This document shows positions 34,239-42,513 of a DNA stretch of 64,000 nucleotides, in pieces. Each line of letters opens with the position of its first letter. The stretch's first letter is position 1. A program made the position numbers and the translations under genes. The notes under the pieces were generated by a model that was not told the origin of the DNA, ran no database searches, and saw nothing but the letters and a program-made list of their open reading frames with translations. This DNA is from Bacillota bacterium (GTDB taxonomy: Bacteria; Bacillota; Clostridia; Lachnospirales; Lachnospiraceae), in the NCBI GenBank assembly GCA_023411555.1, contig JAEYOQ010000001.1:60183-124182 (forward strand). The letters run 5' to 3'.

Positions 34239-35738
34239 TTAACGGAATGCGATTGAATTCCATCGCATCTCATTCTTCAGTGAGCGGATATCGGTATTCT
34301 TATCAATTACGATACTTTCGATGCCCATTGCTTCTGCCCAGTCTACCATCTGTTCAACACTTAAATCATAGGAGAAGGCAGTATGATGTGCGCCACCTGC
34401 CAGGAGCCAAGCCTGAGCACCAATCTCTAAGTTCGGCATAGGAGTCCAGAAGGCGGTAGCAACAGGAAGCTTGGGCATCGGCTTCTCAACCTTCTTACAC
34501 TCTACTTCATTAATGATCAGACGGAAACGGTTACCAAGGTCGATGAGAGAGGTTGCCACACCCATACCGGTCTTACTGGTGAATACCAGACGCGCCGGAT
34601 CCTCACGATTACCCATGGACAGAGGCTGCTCCTTAATGGAGATCCTTCCGTCAGCAATAGTCGGACAGATTTCCAGCATATGTGCCTGCAGAATACCTTC
34701 CTTACCGGGAACAAAATTATAGGTATAATCCTCTAAGAAGGAGGTGCCCTTTGCATCCTTGATTCCAGCAGTCATAATCTTCATCAGACGAACCATAGCA
34801 GCAGTTTTCCAATCGCCTTCTGCACCAAAGCCATAGCCCTTTTCCATGAGTCGCTGGATGGCTAGACCGGGAAGCTGCTTTAAGCCTCCAAGCATACCAA
34901 AATGAGTTACTATTGCATGATAGTTGCGTTCCTCAAGGAAGCGCTCCATTCCGATTTCGATTTCAGCCTGAACAGCAACATGCTCACGGAATTCCTTGGG
35001 ATCTCTGCCCTCAAGTAAAATATCGTACTTACTGTAATATTCCTCAACCAAGGCTTCGGTATCTGCTTTGCTGACATTATTCACATACTCTACAACATCA
35101 TTGATATTATAATGGTCGATTTCCCAGCCAAACTTGATCTGAGCCTCTACCTTATCACCCTCAGTTACGGCTACATTGTTCATATTATCACCGAAGCGGC
35201 AGACACGAACATGGCTTGATTCGATGACACCGATTGCAGTCAGCATCCAGGAAGCAAGCTTCTTCTGAATTCCCTCATTGGCCCAGTGACCGACAAGGAT
35301 CTTACGCTCGATTCCCATACGGGTCACGATGTGTCCATATTCGCGATCACCGTGTGCAGATTGATTCTCGTTCATGAAGTCCATATCGATGGTGTCATAG
35401 GGGATTTCTTCATTGAACTGCGTATGGAAATGTAGCAGAGGCTTACGATATTCCTGTAGTCCTAGTATCCAGGACTTTGCAGGAGAGAAGGTATGCATCC
35501 AGGTGATGACGCCGGCACAAGTAGGATCTGCATTGGCTGCATTGAAGGTCTGGCGGATTACCTCATTGGTAATCATAGTCGGTTTCCATACCACCTCGAA
35601 GGGGAGCTTGCCTGATTTATTTAATTGGTCTACGATGATTCTGGAATGGTCTGCAACATGTTCAAGACACTCATCTCCGTAAAGGTCCTGAGAGCCGGTA
35701 CAAAACCAGAATTGATAATTCTTTCCCGTCTGTAACAT
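34239..35738 (-). CDS. araA: L-arabinose isomerase
   Basis: This 499-residue Mn-dependent enzyme converts L-arabinose to L-ribulose in the cytoplasm. Family blocks are complete: F-W-F-C-T-G-S-Q-D-L-Y-G at the start, W-M-H-T-F-S-P-A-K, H-F-H-T-Q-F-N, G-A-E-G-D-W-K-T-A-A (metal Glu), H-M-L-E-I-C-P (metal Glu/His) and L-A-G-G-A-H-H-T near the C-terminus (metal His). AAAGGAGG is 9 bases before the ATG. That site lies in one arm of a 15-bp inverted repeat (35748-35826). The gene is followed by the kinase and preceded by an AraC regulator on the same strand. Confidence 0.97.
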   Translation of the reverse strand: MLQTGKNYQFWFCTGSQDLYGDECLEHVADHSRIIVDQLNKSGKLPFEVVWKPTMITNEVIRQTFNAANADPTCAGVITWMHTFSPAKSWILGLQEYRKPLLHFHTQFNEEIPYDTIDMDFMNENQSAHGDREYGHIVTRMGIERKILVGHWANEGIQKKLASWMLTAIGVIESSHVRVCRFGDNMNNVAVTEGDKVEAQIKFGWEIDHYNINDVVEYVNNVSKADTEALVEEYYSKYDILLEGRDPKEFREHVAVQAEIEIGMERFLEERNYHAIVTHFGMLGGLKQLPGLAIQRLMEKGYGFGAEGDWKTAAMVRLMKIMTAGIKDAKGTSFLEDYTYNFVPGKEGILQAHMLEICPTIADGRISIKEQPLSMGNREDPARLVFTSKTGMGVATSLIDLGNRFRLIINEVECKKVEKPMPKLPVATAFWTPMPNLEIGAQAWLLAGGAHHTAFSYDLSVEQMVDWAEAMGIESIVIDKNTDIRSLKNEMRWNSIAFR

Positions 35739-35747
35739 AATAAAATA

Positions 35748-35826
35748 CCTCCTTTATTGATAGATCTACTAATGGTTTGGGATATTATAAACCCAAAGTA
35801 TAATCTAATCTTATCAATAAAGGAGG
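35748..35826 (-). promoter_or_regulatory. inverted repeat able to mask the araA ribosome binding site
   Basis: CCTCCTTTATTGATA (35748-35762) and TATCAATAAAGGAGG (35812-35826) are perfect complements. On the minus-strand message the downstream arm contains AAAGGAGG of araA, and the upstream arm would pair with it. The 49-base loop contains a second hairpin TTTGGG/CCCAAA. A possible promoter (TTGTTG, 17 bp, TAAGAT) overlaps the upstream arm, so whether both arms are transcribed is not settled. Confidence 0.55.
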
Positions 35827-35936
35827 AGGACAACAATCTCTTTATCCTACTTAATTTTACTGCCTAGTTACCGATTCCGACTTTTATTTAGAACAGTGAA
35901 TTCATTAGGAAGCTTCATACCAAAGTATCTGCATTC

Positions 35937-36992
35937 CTATATTTCACCTAATTGCTTTAACTCCCGGTATTTGGCGGGGGTCACTCCAAATCTTTCTACA
36001 AAGATTTTATAGAAAAAACCTTTGTTACGATAACCGCACTGCTCAATAATCTCATCGATTCCTAGAGTATTCTCCTCTAATAGTTCACTCGCTTTTTCGA
36101 GTCTGAGCCTTTGGATATAGGAACTATAGGTCATTCCCTCTCTTTTTTTAAGGAGTCGGTTAAAGTAATCCTCATTATAATGGAATTTCTGAACAAGGTC
36201 ATTAATCGAAATGTCAGTATTATGTTCACGGATATAACGAAGTACCTCATCAGCGATGATCACATTCATCTCCTTCGCCTGTTCCTTCGAGAGGCTGAAA
36301 TCATAAGCCAGGCACAGATGCCATAGGAGACGCTTTACCAATCCGCGGCAGATATATTCTGAGCCAATATCCTGGTTCATTATTTCATCTAGCAAGCGCC
36401 CTAGGATTTCCTCCATACGATCATCTGCTTCTTCCTTGGGCCTTAGGTGGAGGTATTGCTTAACCTCCTTCTGAGACATCAATGCAGTTCCAAAAAACTC
36501 AGTCAGCATGCCTTCCGGTATATTCTCGCGAAACACCTTATTAAACAGATAATTGGATATTCCTAAAAAGACTACAGTAGTGTTTTTACCCACTAGATAA
36601 TCCTGGTGAGCACAATTGGTATCAATTAAGCAGCATTCGCCTTTGTGGAAGCTGACATCCCTGCCCTGAATATTCTGACAGAACACTCCTTCAAGTACAT
36701 AAGCTAGTTCCAGGTAATTATGGGTATGCCGCTGGGTCTTTTCTTCCTTGATCAGCTTATAACGGTAAGCAGTGGTAGCATCCTTGGAAAGAGCGAAAGC
36801 CTTGAGTTCTCCTTCTCTTAGCTGCCATCCGATAAAGAAGATTTCTGATAGATGCTTTTGTGGGAAGCTTTTAATTTCTGTTTCTCTATTATCATATTCC
36901 GGACGCATGAGCCGATGGGACATCTCATCCGTGTCCGTAGCACTTTTGCAATCCTGATAAATCTCATTCATAGTCCTTCGAAGAAAATTCAT
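35937..36992 (-). CDS. AraC family regulator with cupin sensor domain
   Basis: This 351-residue one-component regulator has an N-terminal cupin-like sugar-binding domain (about 70-165, H-T-H-N-Y-L-E-L-A-Y-V-L-E-G). The C-terminal tandem helix-turn-helix (about 250-350) contains I-N-D-L-V-Q-K-F-H-Y-N-E-D-Y-F-N-R and I-D-E-I-I-E-Q-C-G-Y-R-N-K-G-F-F. The ATG at 36992 is preceded by GAGGTG; an in-frame GTG at 37004 is the alternative. It lies about 200 bases upstream of araA on the same strand and is a likely regulator of araA and the kinase. The effector is probably L-arabinose, by context only. Confidence 0.88.
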   Translation of the reverse strand: MNFLRRTMNEIYQDCKSATDTDEMSHRLMRPEYDNRETEIKSFPQKHLSEIFFIGWQLREGELKAFALSKDATTAYRYKLIKEEKTQRHTHNYLELAYVLEGVFCQNIQGRDVSFHKGECCLIDTNCAHQDYLVGKNTTVVFLGISNYLFNKVFRENIPEGMLTEFFGTALMSQKEVKQYLHLRPKEEADDRMEEILGRLLDEIMNQDIGSEYICRGLVKRLLWHLCLAYDFSLSKEQAKEMNVIIADEVLRYIREHNTDISINDLVQKFHYNEDYFNRLLKKREGMTYSSYIQRLRLEKASELLEENTLGIDEIIEQCGYRNKGFFYKIFVERFGVTPAKYRELKQLGEI

Positions 36993-37133
36993 ACCCCACC
37001 TCACCGCTTTCTACTTGATCCCATTAGCAAATCAGCTTTCGATATCATCTAATCTCTTAACTATATTCTACAAGAGATAGGACTTATTTCAAGTGCTATC
37101 ATTGAAATAATTGTTACCGGCGAAGGGGTTATT

Positions 37134-37172
37134 CCGTCTGATACAAAGAGAAATACGCGGTACATCAGACGG
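37134..37172. terminator. stem-loop after the GT2-GtrA gene
   Basis: CCGTCTGAT (37134-37142) pairs with ATCAGACGG (37164-37172). It lies just beyond the end of the long minus-strand exosortase operon and probably ends it. Confidence 0.55.
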
Positions 37173-37192
37173 TTTACATTATAATAGAGCTG

Positions 37193-38203
37193 TTACGAAA
37201 AGATGAATTTATGTTGAATCATATAGCTTAAGAGATAAAGAATACCTTCGGTAATCAACTTCCCGGCTACTAAGGGCAAGCCCGCAAGCTTTACGAAAAA
37301 GCTTAGGAGGGAATAATTACAAGCCAATACAAAGACCGCCAGGGAGTAGTACTTCAGGATTGAGGATAGGTGATTTTGGTTTTGCTTATTAAAGACTAGG
37401 GTTCGGTTAATAAAATAATTGCACAAAGAGCTTATGATACGTGCAGCTACCACGGAAAACAAGAGGTTATGAGTAAGTGCATTAAATAAAAACAAGGCAA
37501 TAAAATCTATGATTCCGCAGGCGATGGAAGAAAGCATAAATCGTATGATAGGCAGATAGATACGGATGGAATCTCTGACCGGATGAAAGTGGGAAGCCTG
37601 ATTATTATCCTCATAGATGGTCTCAATGGGGAGAGTGAAAACCTCGTATCCGGCGGTTTTGATCTCTAGCAGCTGATTCATCTCATATTCATAGCGGTTC
37701 CCGTTTATGGAGACAAGCCAAGGGAGCATTGAGGAAGAGAAGCCCCGTAAACCGGTTTGAGTATCGGATATCTTATTGCTTGCAATTAGAGAGTAGACGA
37801 AGCAGGTGATTTTATTGCCCAGAAGACTCCTTACAGGTATCTTTCCGACGAATTCTCTACAGCCTAACACAATGGAATTCTTATGAGTACAGACAGCCTT
37901 CGCGATCTTTAGAATATCCTGCCAGTTATGCTGACCATCGCAGTCAGCACAGACGATATCATCCTGCTTCTGGTTATGGAGTAAATAAGAAAAGGCTGTC
38001 TTAAGAGCAGCACCTTTCCCCTGATTATACTCATGGGTTAATACGGTACAGCCTAGATTGCCAGCTTCTTGAAATACCGGATCACAGGCTGGGGAGCTAC
38101 CATCGTTGACAATCACAACATCATAATCGCAATTACTTCGAAGGTCATTAATTAATGCTATGAGTCGATTGTCCGGTTCATAGGAAGGTATGATTATCTT
38201 CAT
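37193..38203 (-). CDS. GT2 glycosyltransferase fused to a GtrA-like membrane domain
   Basis: This 336-residue protein starts at the ATG at 38203 (GAGG 9 bases upstream); a longer frame to 38335 overlaps the preceding gene. Residues 1-220 are a GT2 domain of the dolichyl-phosphate-mannose synthase kind, with I-V-N-D-G-S-S and C-A-D-C-D-G-Q-H. Residues 230-336 have four transmembrane helices like GtrA/DPMS flippase proteins (S-L-C-N-Y-F-I-N-R-T-L-V-F). It probably makes and helps flip a polyprenyl-phosphate sugar, the donor for membrane GT-C enzymes. Its place in the exosortase-G operon suggests supply of sugar for the tagged protein or polymer. Confidence 0.85.
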   Translation of the reverse strand: MKIIIPSYEPDNRLIALINDLRSNCDYDVVIVNDGSSPACDPVFQEAGNLGCTVLTHEYNQGKGAALKTAFSYLLHNQKQDDIVCADCDGQHNWQDILKIAKAVCTHKNSIVLGCREFVGKIPVRSLLGNKITCFVYSLIASNKISDTQTGLRGFSSSMLPWLVSINGNRYEYEMNQLLEIKTAGYEVFTLPIETIYEDNNQASHFHPVRDSIRIYLPIIRFMLSSIACGIIDFIALFLFNALTHNLLFSVVAARIISSLCNYFINRTLVFNKQNQNHLSSILKYYSLAVFVLACNYSLLSFFVKLAGLPLVAGKLITEGILYLLSYMIQHKFIFS

Positions 38204-38213
38204 ATCAGGTACC

Positions 38214-38657
38214 TCATTCGTCAATTGATTTTCTGCTTTTCTGCAGAATCTCTTCTGCGATATTCTTATTCTCCTCGCTTCGAATGATATTATTCTCCAC
38301 ATTACTGATAATATAGGACCTAGAGGGGGTCTCACTGATTTCCATGGTGAAGATTACCCAATTAAGAGGGTGCAATAATTTTTGAAGCTCATCCATAAAG
38401 CAATGAGCTATGTTCTCCAGGGTAGGGTTAATCGTTCTAAACAAAGGACATTCATTGATATACTTCTCTTGGAATTGCATCAGATAATCCTCTATGGTCT
38501 TTTCCACCTCATTGAACATGACAAAGGTATCCTTGTAATTGACAACATAGAGGGATATCTCCCAGGTATGAGGATGTCTTTCTCCCTTATTGCCGTCAAT
38601 GTAGATGGAATGGCTCGCATTGAGGTAGAAATTATATTTGTATTGACTGTATTTCAT
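38214..38657 (-). CDS. 6-pyruvoyl-tetrahydropterin synthase-like protein (exosortase-G associated)
   Basis: This 147-residue protein has a PTPS/QueD-type fold. Zinc ligands are visible as His16 in N-A-S-H-S and H-P-H (28, 30) followed by T-W-E. N-P-T-L-E-N-I-A-H near residue 78 matches the PTPS motif with the active-site Glu. The catalytic Cys expected between the His residues is absent, so canonical PTPS or carboxytetrahydropterin synthase activity is unlikely. PTPS-related proteins are a known companion of exosortase G. It ends 10 bases before the GT2-GtrA gene, AGGAGAT precedes the ATG, and a GC-rich hairpin lies just upstream. Confidence 0.8.
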   Translation of the reverse strand: MKYSQYKYNFYLNASHSIYIDGNKGERHPHTWEISLYVVNYKDTFVMFNEVEKTIEDYLMQFQEKYINECPLFRTINPTLENIAHCFMDELQKLLHPLNWVIFTMEISETPSRSYIISNVENNIIRSEENKNIAEEILQKSRKSIDE

Positions 38658-38672
38658 AATATCTCCTATCTC

Positions 38673-38687
38673 GCCGCCAACGGCGGC
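38673..38687. other. GC-rich hairpin upstream of the PTPS-like gene
   Basis: GCCGCC (38673-38678) and GGCGGC (38682-38687) pair around AAC. The hairpin is 6 bases upstream of the ribosome binding site on the minus-strand message and stands out in an AT-rich region. It could limit read-through or shape translation. Confidence 0.45.
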
Positions 38688-38748
38688 ATATTCAAGAGCT
38701 GCAAAAGTAAGTTGAAGGAAAGGATAACATGCATCCCCTTTTGGATTA

Positions 38749-39768
38749 TCATTTTGGAGTTCCTTCTGACTCTAGCTTGCTGGCGATTACCTTCAGCTCC
38801 TCCACTTTTTCTTCGCTTTCTGATTTATATTTATTGATCAATAAACTGATAAAGTCCGTTGCTTCCTTCTTACTGGAATTAAGTAATAATATCTTAAACT
38901 GGTTCTTCTCCCAGTAGCTTGCAATGCTGTGATCTCCCTTGATCCGGCCAAGAATTGAAGTTACGGAGATGTAATGCTCCATTCTAGGGTTCTCAACGAA
39001 AATATCAATCTGGATACACTTCTTATGCTCCTCCTCAGTCATATGAGAAATTACTTCTTCCATGATAGAACGGTTAACGAAGGGAAAATCCTTTTCAGAA
39101 TTGACATAGTGTCTATTCTTATCGTTTTCGAAAAGCTCAATCAGCTGTCGGTTGCTCTTTATCTCATCCCTGAGTTTATTATTCGTCTTCTCTACTTCAG
39201 TCAATCGATAAAGATGAAAGGCTAGAAGTATAATCATTGTCGCACCATACAGAGTAACGAGGCCGAGACAATAGAGTCTTATTTCGAGTAGCTTCGTTTT
39301 CTTTAGGTAATAGCCTTCCTTGGTACAGAGGATCAGAGCGTAGGTATCATTGTTATATGTCATTTCCGCTTTTGAAAGAATGTATCGTTTGCCATCCCTC
39401 AGAGAGATAGGGTCTTGCAGATAAAGATCGATGCTTTGATTCATTACTGTGGAGGTAGTATTATCGTCCTTATAAAACTCAATCTGATTATTCTTGGTAA
39501 TGATACCGTATTGACTCGAAGAGGTGGGAAAAACCGACTTGATGAGTGAGGTCAGCTTCTCGGTGAGGCTATTGTTATTCTCACCTGTCTGCGAAGCAGC
39601 CCTACCCAGAAGGGATGAGGCCATATGATCCTGATTCTCCTGATAAATACTAGTATTCCGTTCGATTGCAATTTGAAATACATAGAATATTAGCAGGGCT
39701 AATAGAAGGCATAAAATAATTGAGAATGCTATAAGAACGATTCTTTTTTTTCTCTTGGGGTTCAACAT
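38749..39768 (-). CDS. membrane protein with degenerate GGDEF-like domain (exosortase-G operon)
   Basis: This 339-residue protein starts at ATG 39768 (GGAG 6 bases upstream). TM1 is at about 10-32 and TM2 at about 158-182. The region between is an extracytoplasmic sensor-like domain of about 120 residues (S-Q-Y-G-I-I-T-K-N-N-Q-I-E-F). After a short coiled coil, residues 220-325 look like a nucleotide-cyclase fold (C-I-Q-I-D-I-F-V-E-N-P...S-Y-W-E-K-N-Q-F-K-I-L-L-L) in which the GGDEF signature is lost. It may be a PelD-like receptor or scaffold rather than an enzyme. The fold call is by eye and moderate. Confidence 0.55.
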   Translation of the reverse strand: MLNPKRKKRIVLIAFSIILCLLLALLIFYVFQIAIERNTSIYQENQDHMASSLLGRAASQTGENNNSLTEKLTSLIKSVFPTSSSQYGIITKNNQIEFYKDDNTTSTVMNQSIDLYLQDPISLRDGKRYILSKAEMTYNNDTYALILCTKEGYYLKKTKLLEIRLYCLGLVTLYGATMIILLAFHLYRLTEVEKTNNKLRDEIKSNRQLIELFENDKNRHYVNSEKDFPFVNRSIMEEVISHMTEEEHKKCIQIDIFVENPRMEHYISVTSILGRIKGDHSIASYWEKNQFKILLLNSSKKEATDFISLLINKYKSESEEKVEELKVIASKLESEGTPK

Positions 39769-39822
39769 ATCGGTCTCCATGTATCGTATATTATAAGTAT
39801 ATTATTGGTCTGGTAGGCTAAT

Positions 39823-41193
39823 TTATTTATCGGAAGAGAGAAAGAGTCTAACCGATTGAACAATGCGTCCGACTGCTCTAAAATCCCTGCCTATGATGGC
39901 TTTACATTGGTCCTTTTCTTCCTGAAAGGTCTTTGTCCTCCAGTTGCTGGTCCCCTTAATACTGTTGATAATTCCAGCCATACGGAACCAATAAACGATG
40001 AAGTTGTAAATAGGAAGGATCATGACATAGATTATCTTTCTCTGATAGAATTTCTTTAATTCCTTCTCCCAGTTTAAATAATGGCAAACATTCAAATAAT
40101 ATAAGAAGGTCGAAATCGTATATAAAACATAAATAATAATCACAGACTTGATTATAAAAGAGAAGGGATAATTCATGAAGGCAAGGCAGATTAATGCGAA
40201 ATACCATATCATTCGGGGAAATGCAAAGGTATGGTCAAACATGAGCAGTCTTGTCATCAGATCCGTAAAGAAACCTTTGACCGCTCCGGATTTCTGAGGA
40301 AACATATGAGCCACTTCAATTTCTCCCCTTTGCCAGCGCTGTCTTTGAACATATAAGGTGTCCAGGCTGGGGATGGGATCAACAAAAAAGATGGCCCTCT
40401 CGCAGATGTCAATCTTCTTTTTTAACAGATGTCGGACCTGAAAGGTAACATGAGTATCCTCACAGACGGTTTCTGTGTTATACAGCTGAGTCTTCAAAAT
40501 AGTTGATTTACGAAATGCTGAGAAGGCACCGGACATGGTAAAAATATTATTTAATTCCGCTTCAAAATTGCGACCGGCTAAAAAGGCCTGTGCATATTCA
40601 AAAAATTCAACATTTTTGATGAGCTTCATAAAGCCGGGCTTTGAGGAGATAACCAGCCTCGGGTTCGTAAGGATGGTACCGGTCATACAATGGATATCCT
40701 CGTGGGCTTCAAATCGGGTAATCATGTGAAGGAGAGCATCCTCTTGTAGGATTCCATCACTGTCCAGATGGATGATATACTTACCCTCACTGTTAAATAG
40801 GGCCATATTAAGAGCCTTCGATTTGCCCTGTCTGGAATTCATCCATTTTATGTTCGCTTCAGGATGCGACTCCTGATAGCTTTGGAATATCTCAAAGCTA
40901 TTATCCCTACTCCCATTGTTAACAAGAAGGATCTCGAGCTTATCGGCCGGATATTTGGATTCCATGATGGAATGGATGCACATTTCAAGAGTGTCTGCAG
41001 AATTATATACAGGAACAATTAGTGTGATCTCCGGAAAATAGTTCAGAGTAGGATCTTTCTTGTATTTGTTCTGCTTTTTGAGTAAAACCAGGAATCCGAA
41101 GGTAGCAGGTATAATTTCCATGATTAGGGGTATTATGATCCATGCAGTCCAAAAGATAATTTCACTCGCCAGTAATCTCATTATGCTCTGCAT
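39823..41193 (-). CDS. exosortase-G-associated processive glycosyltransferase (GT2)
   Basis: This 456-residue membrane glycosyltransferase starts at ATG 41193 (GAGG 8 bases upstream), overlapping the xrtG end by 32 bases. TM1 is at about 10-35. The GT2 core has I-V-P-V-Y-N-S near residue 60, L-D-S-D-G (Asp144/146), C-E-D-T-H (Glu245, Asp246) and Q-R-Q-R-W (283-287), the set of motifs found in cellulose/hyaluronan-type synthases. Three or more C-terminal membrane helices follow. GT2 enzymes of this type are a standard partner of XrtG. It probably makes and extrudes a polysaccharide chain; the sugar is unknown. Confidence 0.87.
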   Translation of the reverse strand: MQSIMRLLASEIIFWTAWIIIPLIMEIIPATFGFLVLLKKQNKYKKDPTLNYFPEITLIVPVYNSADTLEMCIHSIMESKYPADKLEILLVNNGSRDNSFEIFQSYQESHPEANIKWMNSRQGKSKALNMALFNSEGKYIIHLDSDGILQEDALLHMITRFEAHEDIHCMTGTILTNPRLVISSKPGFMKLIKNVEFFEYAQAFLAGRNFEAELNNIFTMSGAFSAFRKSTILKTQLYNTETVCEDTHVTFQVRHLLKKKIDICERAIFFVDPIPSLDTLYVQRQRWQRGEIEVAHMFPQKSGAVKGFFTDLMTRLLMFDHTFAFPRMIWYFALICLAFMNYPFSFIIKSVIIIYVLYTISTFLYYLNVCHYLNWEKELKKFYQRKIIYVMILPIYNFIVYWFRMAGIINSIKGTSNWRTKTFQEEKDQCKAIIGRDFRAVGRIVQSVRLFLSSDK

Positions 41194-41776
41194 AGTGAAA
41201 GCCTCCAATTTTTTGCTTAATAATCTGCTGTCGTGTAAAGACGTAATAGTATAGGATAATAGTAAGTACGTAAAAAACCAGTCTTCCCAGTATCGTATGG
41301 GCAATATAATAGGATCGGCTCCCGTATTGATAGATAACGGCGCAGATTATCATAATACGGATAACATTGAATATAAAAATACTTACACAGCCAATGACAC
41401 TGATGATAATTCTTTGCCCTATGTCGTATACCTGATAGAAGATAAGCAGTGCGACAAAAGCCATCATCTCGATGATTCCGGAACATTCGTAATCAATATA
41501 TAGTGACACGGCTGTTTGTGCACTTTGCTTGGGAATGAAGACGATGCTTAATTCATAAAAGGCTTCGCATAAGCCGGTTAGCTTACCCAGTATGCCCACG
41601 GCAGAGGTGACATATTGCTTTAATATCTCCGAAAGTGTCGGCTGTATGAAGATGCACATAAAGATGAATGTGCCGACACTACCCCACAGGTACTTAAAAA
41701 AATGCATATTACCTCTGTGAAACACGGTAAGTAGGTATAGCCAAAGGATGAAACAGAGGATTGCTAGTAAATTCAT
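41162..41776 (-). CDS. xrtG: exosortase family protein XrtG
   Basis: This 204-residue polytopic membrane protein has the exosortase/archaeosortase triad: Cys98 in D-Y-E-C-S-G, Arg140 in F-N-V-I-R-I, His160 in Y-I-A-H-T. Each is next to a membrane helix, as in the family. Exosortases cleave C-terminal PEP-CTERM-like tags and are thought to join the new end to a membrane or surface glycan. The ATG at 41776 forms an ATGA overlap with the stop of the candidate substrate gene and has GAGG 8 bases upstream. The next gene is the partner glycosyltransferase. XrtG is the Gram-positive branch of this family. Confidence 0.88.
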   Translation of the reverse strand: MNLLAILCFILWLYLLTVFHRGNMHFFKYLWGSVGTFIFMCIFIQPTLSEILKQYVTSAVGILGKLTGLCEAFYELSIVFIPKQSAQTAVSLYIDYECSGIIEMMAFVALLIFYQVYDIGQRIIISVIGCVSIFIFNVIRIMIICAVIYQYGSRSYYIAHTILGRLVFYVLTIILYYYVFTRQQIIKQKIGGFHYAEHNEITGE

Positions 41777-42513
41777 TGCGTTAACCTCACTCGGTGGGTC
41801 CGTTGCCATCTAACCACGATAACAATTCCGATACATAATGCGATACCAAGGATTGTTCCGGTAGAGGAGCCTAACAGCTGGAGAGAACCGCTACCTACGT
41901 TTGGCATACGAAGCTCAAGACGGGAACCGCTATTCACGGTACCTACCTTTAAACCCATGACTTTTTCAAGGTCACTAATATTAATTCTGGCTTCCATCCT
42001 GTCATTTGGGCTTCCCTGTGATACGGTGATAGCAGCATCTCCCAGAGAATAGTTTGGATAGTAGGCAAAGGGATGAAGGTCAAGATAGATTCCGTCTTTA
42101 TCAAAATCAACCGAACGTCCCCAATCGGTGGTTTTCTGTGAGTTAGCATATCTCAAAAACAATTGGCAGGTCTGATTATTGACGGAAAGATAAATTGCGT
42201 CTCTTGGAATCAGACTCTGATAATGGGGATGCATTCTCACATAGATATAGATATAATCATTATCCTTTATGAAGGAAACATCATGATGAGCTTCTCCGTT
42301 ATTCGAATTCCAGGTCAACATACCCATGGGCTTGTCTTCCCAGTCATCATAATAACCATCAATTGAGATGCCTGAGTTGCTTGTATCAACAGTCTGTGCC
42401 TGAAATGGTTGGTTAGCATATGCCATGGTGTGAATAGAGAAACTCATAGATGTAAATAAAATAACAATTACAAACAGCTTCCCAATGTGGGGGCCATTAA
42501 TTTGCTTCTTCAT
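41773..42513 (-). CDS. Firmicu-CTERM type surface protein, candidate XrtG substrate
   Basis: This 246-residue exported protein has a signal peptide to about residue 34 (M-A-Y-A-N). The ectodomain resembles carbohydrate-binding DOMON/CBM9-like sheets (I-S-I-D-G-Y-Y-D-D-W near residue 49, which is typical of 'iDG..deW' modules). The C-terminus has a tripartite sorting signal: a G-S-G-S plus S-S-T-G region near 205-218, a hydrophobic helix (about 217-234) and a basic tail R-W-Q-R-T-H-R. AAGGAG precedes the ATG. It is translationally coupled to xrtG, so it is very likely the dedicated substrate. The carbohydrate-binding role of the ectodomain is inference. Confidence 0.8.
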   Translation of the reverse strand: MKKQINGPHIGKLFVIVILFTSMSFSIHTMAYANQPFQAQTVDTSNSGISIDGYYDDWEDKPMGMLTWNSNNGEAHHDVSFIKDNDYIYIYVRMHPHYQSLIPRDAIYLSVNNQTCQLFLRYANSQKTTDWGRSVDFDKDGIYLDLHPFAYYPNYSLGDAAITVSQGSPNDRMEARINISDLEKVMGLKVGTVNSGSRLELRMPNVGSGSLQLLGSSTGTILGIALCIGIVIVVRWQRTHRVRLTQ

